This document shows, piece by piece, positions 59,457 to 64,000 of a stretch of DNA of 64,000 nucleotides. The notes under the pieces were generated by a model. It made no database searches, had not been told where the DNA came from, and saw only the letters and a program-made list of their open reading frames with translations. This stretch comes from Salinimonas lutimaris (GTDB lineage Bacteria > Pseudomonadota > Gammaproteobacteria > Enterobacterales > Alteromonadaceae). The position numbers were made by a program, and so were the translations under genes. The DNA lies in contig NZ_CP036536.1 in NCBI RefSeq assembly GCF_005222225.1, positions 272,001 through 336,000 on the forward strand, in the 5' to 3' direction. How positions within the stretch are numbered: position 1 is the stretch's first letter; the number at the start of each line of letters is the position of its first letter.

Positions 59457-60449
59457 ATGCCAACATCAGTAACTGGAGCATTCAATGCTTTTCAGAAGGA
59501 GACGGTCAATCTCGACTCATATAGAACAAAAAGTGCACGGTCAAGTCGAGATTGGTTGGTCGGCAAAATAAATGCGTTTGATAATTTTTTCCCCTTGTAC
59601 ACCGACAAGCACATTTCCTTTGGCTCTTTTGCAAGAAGAACAAAGATACGCCCACTCGATGACATAGACATAATGATTGCCCTTACAGGGCAAGGGTGTT
59701 CATACTCGGAGGATGGATTTGGCAAAATCACCATTCATGTACCAGATGATTGCGATGCATATAAGCATTACCGGCACGCATCCGCTGATTCATTGAACTC
59801 TATTCGGATAGTAAATGAATTTGTCAGGAAGCTATCAAACATTGATCAATACAAGTCCGCGACCATAAAGCGAAACCAAGAAGCAGCTGTCCTCAATCTA
59901 AAATCCTATGATTGGGCATTTGATATTGTCCCTTGTTTTTTCACTACTGAAGATGCGTTAGGGAGAACGTTTTATATTATCCCCGATGGAAATGGCTATT
60001 GGAAAAAGACAGATCCGCGAAGGGACCGTTATAGAGTGACAAACATCAATACGTCTTGCTCCGGTAATATGCTGAACGTGCTTAGGCTCGTTAAGTATTG
60101 GCAAAAACGCCCAACAATGCCATCTATGGGGTCATACCTTCTTGAGTGCATGGTGCTCAATTACTTCGAAAATAAGGGCACTTGTTCTCAATTCCAAGAC
60201 ATGGAATTGGCAGGTGTGTTTGACTACATCGCTAATCATATTTTTGCAAATGTTCCTGACCCGAAAGGCATTCAGACAAACTTGAATGACAAGCTTTTAT
60301 ATGAAGAGCGTGAGAAAATCTACAACAAAGCCACTGCCGACGCCATAGTAGCTAAAGAGGCAAGGAATTTAGAAAACGACGGTGATCACAGAGCAAGTAT
60401 TAATAAGTGGCGACAAATTTTTGGTAATAACTTTCCGGAGTACGGCTGA
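59457..60449 (+). CDS. CD-NTase (CBASS cyclic oligonucleotide synthase)
   Basis: 330 residues. The nucleotidyltransferase core is ISFGSFARRTKIRPLDDIDIM with G56-S57 and D69/D71, and the third Asp in AFDIVPCFF (D156). On phage sensing such enzymes make a cyclic nucleotide that activates the partner effector. ATG 59457 follows AAAGGAG at good spacing; a TTG at 59361 in the same frame has no ribosome site. The stop overlaps the effector start (TGATG). No Cap2/Cap3 or HORMA genes follow, so this is a minimal type I CBASS. The nucleotide product cannot be told from sequence. Confidence 0.88.
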   Translation: MPTSVTGAFNAFQKETVNLDSYRTKSARSSRDWLVGKINAFDNFFPLYTDKHISFGSFARRTKIRPLDDIDIMIALTGQGCSYSEDGFGKITIHVPDDCDAYKHYRHASADSLNSIRIVNEFVRKLSNIDQYKSATIKRNQEAAVLNLKSYDWAFDIVPCFFTTEDALGRTFYIIPDGNGYWKKTDPRRDRYRVTNINTSCSGNMLNVLRLVKYWQKRPTMPSMGSYLLECMVLNYFENKGTCSQFQDMELAGVFDYIANHIFANVPDPKGIQTNLNDKLLYEEREKIYNKATADAIVAKEARNLENDGDHRASINKWRQIFGNNFPEYG

Positions 60450-61396
60450 TGGAAAATGACATTATCAGGAAACAAAACCAAGAAGTTTCTATCAATATGA
60501 TCGCAGCATTCAGGCAGAAATATTCCGATATAAAACGCGTAAGTTTTATACAAGTGGTGTTGTCTGTTTGGTTGTCGATTGTATTGGGGGTACTCGCTTT
60601 GGCTTTGAAAAGCCAGTTAGTTACTGGAGTAATCGGAGTACCACAACTTGATATAAGTCTATACGTTTCGTTTTATTGCGTTGTGATAGCGCTTGCAGAT
60701 TTGTTCCTGTTCAACAAACTAATCGACTCTGGGAAAGAGTTGGCAGCCAAGATTCAAGAGAGATTTGATACTAATGTTCTCGGGATTTCATGGAACATAA
60801 CGTTAGCCGGAACTACGCCAGATGCGGAGGTTATATATAGTCTTAAGAATAAATTTTACAGAGTAAAGGGTAACAAAAGGGAGCACCTTACTAACTGGTA
60901 TAACCCTAAAGTTGAGGACGTCTCTCATCACAAGGGTGTTCTGCTGTGTCAACGAATGAACCTTTATTGGGATAAATCTCTTCGACAGGCGGTAAATGGG
61001 CGCATTCTTATTGCATTGGTTTTCTGGTGTACAGTCATACTGATAGTCGCATTGGCCCAAGACTTATCTCTTAGGACATTGCTTCTTGCAGTGGTTTGCC
61101 CTTTGCTACCGATCCTAAGTTTCTCTCTAAAGCTAATTTCTGATAACAACAAATCTATTGCAAACCTGACGAGGTTGAAAGAAGTCTTGGAGTCCGCTTG
61201 GATGGATGCAACAGGCCAAGGTATTACAATTGCGAAACTTCGAGAAGTACAGAATGAAATCTATCAACACAGGAAAACAAACCGGCCTATATCAGACCGA
61301 TTTTATTGGAAGCAAAAAGATGAATTCGAAGGCGATGCACAATACAGCATTGAAGAAATGATCGCAGAGCTAGAGCCACAAACCGCAATGGCCTGA
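60449..61396 (+). CDS. S-4TM pore-forming effector of CBASS
   Basis: 315 residues. Four membrane helices in two pairs: about 31-52, 66-88, 187-206 and 210-228, separated by a soluble middle region (FDTNVLGISWN, YWDKSLRQAVNGR) and followed by a soluble tail with RFYWKQKDEFEGDAQYSIEE. This matches the SMODS-associated 4TM effector family, thought to permeabilise the inner membrane once the second messenger binds. It is coupled to the CD-NTase by a 1-base overlap. Confidence 0.88.
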   Translation: MENDIIRKQNQEVSINMIAAFRQKYSDIKRVSFIQVVLSVWLSIVLGVLALALKSQLVTGVIGVPQLDISLYVSFYCVVIALADLFLFNKLIDSGKELAAKIQERFDTNVLGISWNITLAGTTPDAEVIYSLKNKFYRVKGNKREHLTNWYNPKVEDVSHHKGVLLCQRMNLYWDKSLRQAVNGRILIALVFWCTVILIVALAQDLSLRTLLLAVVCPLLPILSFSLKLISDNNKSIANLTRLKEVLESAWMDATGQGITIAKLREVQNEIYQHRKTNRPISDRFYWKQKDEFEGDAQYSIEEMIAELEPQTAMA

Positions 61397-61475
61397 GGAT
61401 GACCAATGAAAACCCAAAAAGCTCGAGACTTGAGAGCTGCTAGTGAAGTTTGTGGCCAATATCTACGTCTCTAGT

Positions 61476-61510
61476 ACGCTGAGACTGTAAAATAAATGCT
61501 CAGCGTTTTC
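61476..61510 (+). terminator. Probable terminator after the CBASS operon
   Basis: Arms ACGCTGAG (61476-61483) and CTCAGCGT (61499-61506), followed by TTTC. Short T run, so efficiency is uncertain. The rest of the 61397-61719 gap shows no gene. Confidence 0.55.
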
Positions 61511-61719
61511 GATTCAGAGATAAAACTTGTTGGTAAAGAACGGTGCGAATTGTAAAAATCTCTACGGGTCAATGGCAGAAAATCGTACACGGTAGACTAC
61601 AAACGCTGAATATCAGGCTATTGATTTTTGCCTTATAAATCTACACAAATGACGAATGTTAGCCGATAGATACAAGTTAAGGTGAGCGCGCACAGTGAAA
61701 TTGTGTTCTTCTTACAATT

Positions 61720-62109
61720 TTAAGTGTGTAAATAATTTAAAATACCACAGTCCCTAATGGTTTTGTCTTGGTCACACGATGACGCCATATTTTCGAGTGA
61801 TGACTTTAATGCGTTTAGCTCTTCAATGCGAATAATGACGTCTGATAAATGCTTAGCTATTAACGTATTGATATTTGAACAGCTCTGATCTGGCCTCGAA
61901 CGACTGTCCATTAGCGTTTTTACTTCCATGATAGACATATCTAATGAACGACACTGTTTGATAAACAGGAGTTGTTCAATAGTCCCCTTGTCGTAGACAC
62001 GATAATTTCCACTTGAGCGCTTAAGCTCAGGCAAGAGCCCCTTCTTTTCATAAAAACGAATGGTCTGAATACTACAGCCTGTCGTCTTTGCGACATCACC
62101 AATTTTCAT
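61720..62109 (-). CDS. MerR-family metal regulator (Cd/Pb/Hg-responsive type)
   Basis: 129 residues. Winged helix-turn-helix with CSIQTIRFYEKKGLLPE, a dimerisation helix, and cysteines C77, C112 and C121 placed like the metal ligands of MerR/CadR/PbrR proteins. It is divergent from a CDF transporter; a MerR-type promoter with a 19-bp spacer lies between them. The CDF and czc-like neighbours favour Cd, Zn, Co or Pb over mercury as inducer. Confidence 0.88.
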   Translation of the reverse strand: MKIGDVAKTTGCSIQTIRFYEKKGLLPELKRSSGNYRVYDKGTIEQLLFIKQCRSLDMSIMEVKTLMDSRSRPDQSCSNINTLIAKHLSDVIIRIEELNALKSSLENMASSCDQDKTIRDCGILNYLHT

Positions 62110-62125
62110 TTTTTTCTCCTAACCG

Positions 62126-62156
62126 TTGACTCTATACCAAGTATAGACTTTATACT
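62126..62156 (+). promoter_or_regulatory. MerR-type promoter for the CDF operon
   Basis: TTGACT (62126-62131), 19-bp spacer, TATACT (62151-62156). The spacer begins with the dyad CTATAC-CAA-GTATAG (62132-62146). Directed toward the CDF gene. Confidence 0.9.
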
Positions 62157-62188
62157 CATACTATTCATCAGTAAAGAGTGTGTTTCTA

Positions 62189-62806
62189 ATGAGCGGATGT
62201 GGGTGCGAAGTTGAAATAAAAGACCAGTCTCAACGACAGGTTTTGTATTGGCTTTTGGGAATAAACGCGACAATGTTTGTTATAGAAATGGGGATCGGGT
62301 TGCTTGCTGATTCAACCGCATTAATAGCCGATTCACTTGATATGCTCGCCGACGCAGTTGTCTATGGTGTTGCCCTTTATGCTATTGGTAAATCGCTATT
62401 GCACAAAGCCAATGCGGCTAGAATTAGCGGCTTTTTTCAGATGGCACTGGGTGTGTTGATTATCATTGATATTGTAAGACGGTCAATTTACGGTAGCGAA
62501 CCTGTATCGGGACTAATGATGGCTATGGGGGCAGTTGCACTGGTTGCTAATGTCATTTGTCTTGTGATCATACGCAAACAAAGAAATGAAGAAGTGCATA
62601 TGCGGGCAAGCTGGATATTTTCAGCCAACGATGTGATTGCCAACTTAGGTGTTATCTTTGCTGGCGTTTTGGTGTTTTGGCTCGATTCTCGATGGCCTGA
62701 TCTGGTTATCGGTGTGATAGTTTCGTGCGTTGTGTTGCGCGGGGCAAAAATGATCCTCGAAGATGCTGGAAATGAAAGACAGCGAGCGCTTAATACGCAA
62801 AGTTGA
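62189..62806 (+). CDS. Short cation diffusion facilitator
   Basis: 205 residues. N-terminal Cys motif MSGCGCEVEIKDQ, six helices, transport-site motifs DSTALIADSLDMLADAVVYG and SANDVIANLGVIFAGVL. It lacks the cytoplasmic C-terminal domain found in the CDF protein at 57162, as in other short CDFs regulated by CadR-type proteins. ATG 62189 is used; a GTG at 62180 is possible. First gene under the MerR-type promoter. Confidence 0.87.
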   Translation: MSGCGCEVEIKDQSQRQVLYWLLGINATMFVIEMGIGLLADSTALIADSLDMLADAVVYGVALYAIGKSLLHKANAARISGFFQMALGVLIIIDIVRRSIYGSEPVSGLMMAMGAVALVANVICLVIIRKQRNEEVHMRASWIFSANDVIANLGVIFAGVLVFWLDSRWPDLVIGVIVSCVVLRGAKMILEDAGNERQRALNTQS

Positions 62807-62813
62807 TAAGAAA

Positions 62814-63188
62814 ATGCCAATTTTTAATTGCACATCAAAACTGCGTAGGTTGGCATGGCTACTTATTACTTTGCTCATGTGTCAATCGGGCTTTTCGTTC
62901 GCCGCTCAATGCGATGACTACCCTGCGGAGGTATCGTCAGTCCCTGAACAATCAAAGTCGATAGGCACTTATGATGTTCCCGAAAAAAATGTAAATGCTG
63001 GTGATAATACGTCGAGTGAAGAGTCTAAGTGTTTCCATTGTGTGCTGTGTCAATGTGGACAGATTAAGTTTTTGGCACAACACCCAATAAATGACGTATC
63101 TAAACCGTTATATACCAATCAATACAGTTATTCCCGCAACGTCACTGACGGCCTAGTCGAAGGCCTTTTGCGCCCACCTCAACATTAA
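62814..63188 (+). CDS. Small secreted Cys-rich protein with C-terminal RPP motif (copy 4)
   Basis: 124 residues. Signal peptide (LAWLLITLLMCQSGFSFAA), cysteine cluster KCFHCVLCQCGQ and C-terminal GLLRPPQH. It starts 7 bp after the CDF stop and lies 72 bp before a czcC-type gene, so it is within that operon. Confidence 0.78.
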   Translation: MPIFNCTSKLRRLAWLLITLLMCQSGFSFAAQCDDYPAEVSSVPEQSKSIGTYDVPEKNVNAGDNTSSEESKCFHCVLCQCGQIKFLAQHPINDVSKPLYTNQYSYSRNVTDGLVEGLLRPPQH

Positions 63189-63260
63189 TCCATTCCCTCC
63201 TATATGTTTGCATGGATGCTTTCCATGTATGTCGTTATCTTATGAACAAAAGGTTCTTTT

Positions 63261-64000
63261 ATGAGTTCTTCACGCCCATTGGGCATAAAAAAAGCTAGCT
63301 CAGCGTATCTGAAATTGATATCTGCTGTACTGGTAACCATGAGCATATCTGTTCAATCTGCCAATGCGCAAAAGTCTTCAATCACGCTTGAAAATGCGCT
63401 CAAACGCACATTATCAAACAACCCAGATTTAGTTGTGTTCGAATTTAAATCTTCGGCTTTGGATGGTGAATCAAAAATGGCCAGCTTACGACCTGAAATG
63501 TCTGTTGGGGTTGAAGTTGAAAATGTGTTGGGAACAGGCGAAGTGTCTGGTATCAAAGATGCCGAATTGACACTGACCTTATCGTCGGTCATCGAGCTTG
63601 GAGATAAAGTCAGCGGCCGAATGAATGTGGTGAGTTCAAAAAAAGCACAACTGCTTACACAACGGCGCATTCGTACGCTGGACATCTTGGGTGAAACAAC
63701 TCGACGATATATCAATGTCATTGTCCAACAAGCGTTGCACAAGACTGAGCAACGAGCTGAAATGCTGGCTCGCACAATGCTTCAGACAGTCTCTACACGG
63801 GTTGAAGCGGGGGCTTCTTCACCACTTGAGAAAAAACGTGCAGAGTCAGCGTTGTCGCAGGCGCGTTTGTCGTTATTGATAAGTGAACAAAAACTCAATG
63901 AGTATAAACGCGACCTGGCCATCATGTGGGGTGACACTAACGCTGCGTTTGCGGAAGTTGAAGGGACACTGTTATCGTTTCCAAATTCACTATCACTTGA
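63261..64000 (+). CDS. Second czcC-type outer-membrane factor, 3' end outside the window
   Basis: The frame is open from ATG 63261 to the last base, 246 codons. Signal peptide (LISAVLVTMSISVQSANA), then ITLENALKRTLSNNPDLVVF and VGVEVENVLGTGEVSGIKDAELTLT, LSSVIELGDKVSGR. These align with the czcC at 51524 (GVETENLLGSGDSSGISDAE) but the genes are clearly diverged. It probably opens another RND efflux operon controlled by the upstream MerR-type promoter. Confidence 0.9.
   Translation, partial: MSSSRPLGIKKASSAYLKLISAVLVTMSISVQSANAQKSSITLENALKRTLSNNPDLVVFEFKSSALDGESKMASLRPEMSVGVEVENVLGTGEVSGIKDAELTLTLSSVIELGDKVSGRMNVVSSKKAQLLTQRRIRTLDILGETTRRYINVIVQQALHKTEQRAEMLARTMLQTVSTRVEAGASSPLEKKRAESALSQARLSLLISEQKLNEYKRDLAIMWGDTNAAFAEVEGTLLSFPNSLSL

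Overview
The window looks like the chromosome of a marine gammaproteobacterium of the order Alteromonadales, probably Alteromonas or a close relative. This is inferred from three things: a galactokinase plus Na+/galactose symporter pair, a Fur-controlled TonB receptor, and an ssb start identical to the gammaproteobacterial SSB N-terminus. Core chromosome occupies about 1-5380. From about 5380 to the right edge the sequence is a mosaic accessory island of metal resistance, defence, toxin-antitoxin and integron genes. Its left junction cuts ssb after codon 10; its right end lies outside the window.

Layout. (1) 1-5100: galK (5' partial), a vSGLT-type symporter and a siderophore receptor, with clear terminators. 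(2) 5350-6128: ssb stump, then mostly non-coding AT-rich DNA with a CCAACA hexanucleotide array. (3) 6129-10451: a 1,440-residue NACHT-type P-loop ATPase with a C-terminal PD-(D/E)XK-like segment, a candidate anti-phage protein. (4) 10648-12358: a complete IS110-family transposase gene and a scrap of an abiEii gene; a diverged copy of this block recurs at 40695-41241. (5) 12359-23105: a Tn3-family (Tn4651/Tn5041-like) mercury transposon with 37-bp inverted repeats. It carries merR-T-P-C-A, an EAL gene, merD, two unknown membrane genes, tnpS/tnpT and a ynfA homologue. Both tnpA and tnpS are broken, so the mer cargo is probably no longer autonomously mobile. (6) 23106-24406: remnants of hipA and an IS3 transposase. 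(7) 24537-40549: a large copper/silver block. It holds a DUF305 protein, a glutaredoxin-MauE fusion, copAB, a DUF411 protein, cusCBA with a duplicated CusF domain on CusB, a PepSY protein, a PepSY-ferredoxin-reductase fusion, copC and copD. (8) 41181-44581: AbiEii with a small partner, RES-Xre, an AbiEi-like protein and a GIY-YIG protein. (9) 44878-51001: a lipoprotein, then a decayed integron. Its integrase pseudogene faces away from an attC-bounded cassette array on the minus strand; cassettes encode a predicted ADP-ribosyltransferase, a DUF2971 protein, a tyrosine recombinase and a two-gene unknown. (10) 51105-58031: a czcCBA plus CDF operon for Co/Zn/Cd efflux. (11) 58479-61396: a 105-bp tandem repeat array beside a two-gene CBASS operon (CD-NTase plus S-4TM effector). 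(12) 61720-64000: a MerR-family regulator, a divergent CDF transporter and the start of another czc-like operon.

How the parts fit. Each metal operon combines periplasmic capture (CopA, CopC, DUF411, MerP), inner-membrane handling (CopD, CDF, MerT/C), tripartite RND efflux (CusCBA, CzcCBA) and redox chemistry (MerA, CopA, PepSY-reductase). Four operons open with a small secreted Cys-rich protein that ends in an R-P-P motif. Defence and toxin-antitoxin genes sit between the metal modules. The recombination scars (duplicated IS110/abiEii block, a Tn3 element flanked by two unrelated gene stumps, truncated hipA, intI, and a gene after copD) indicate that the island was assembled by repeated insertion and deletion.
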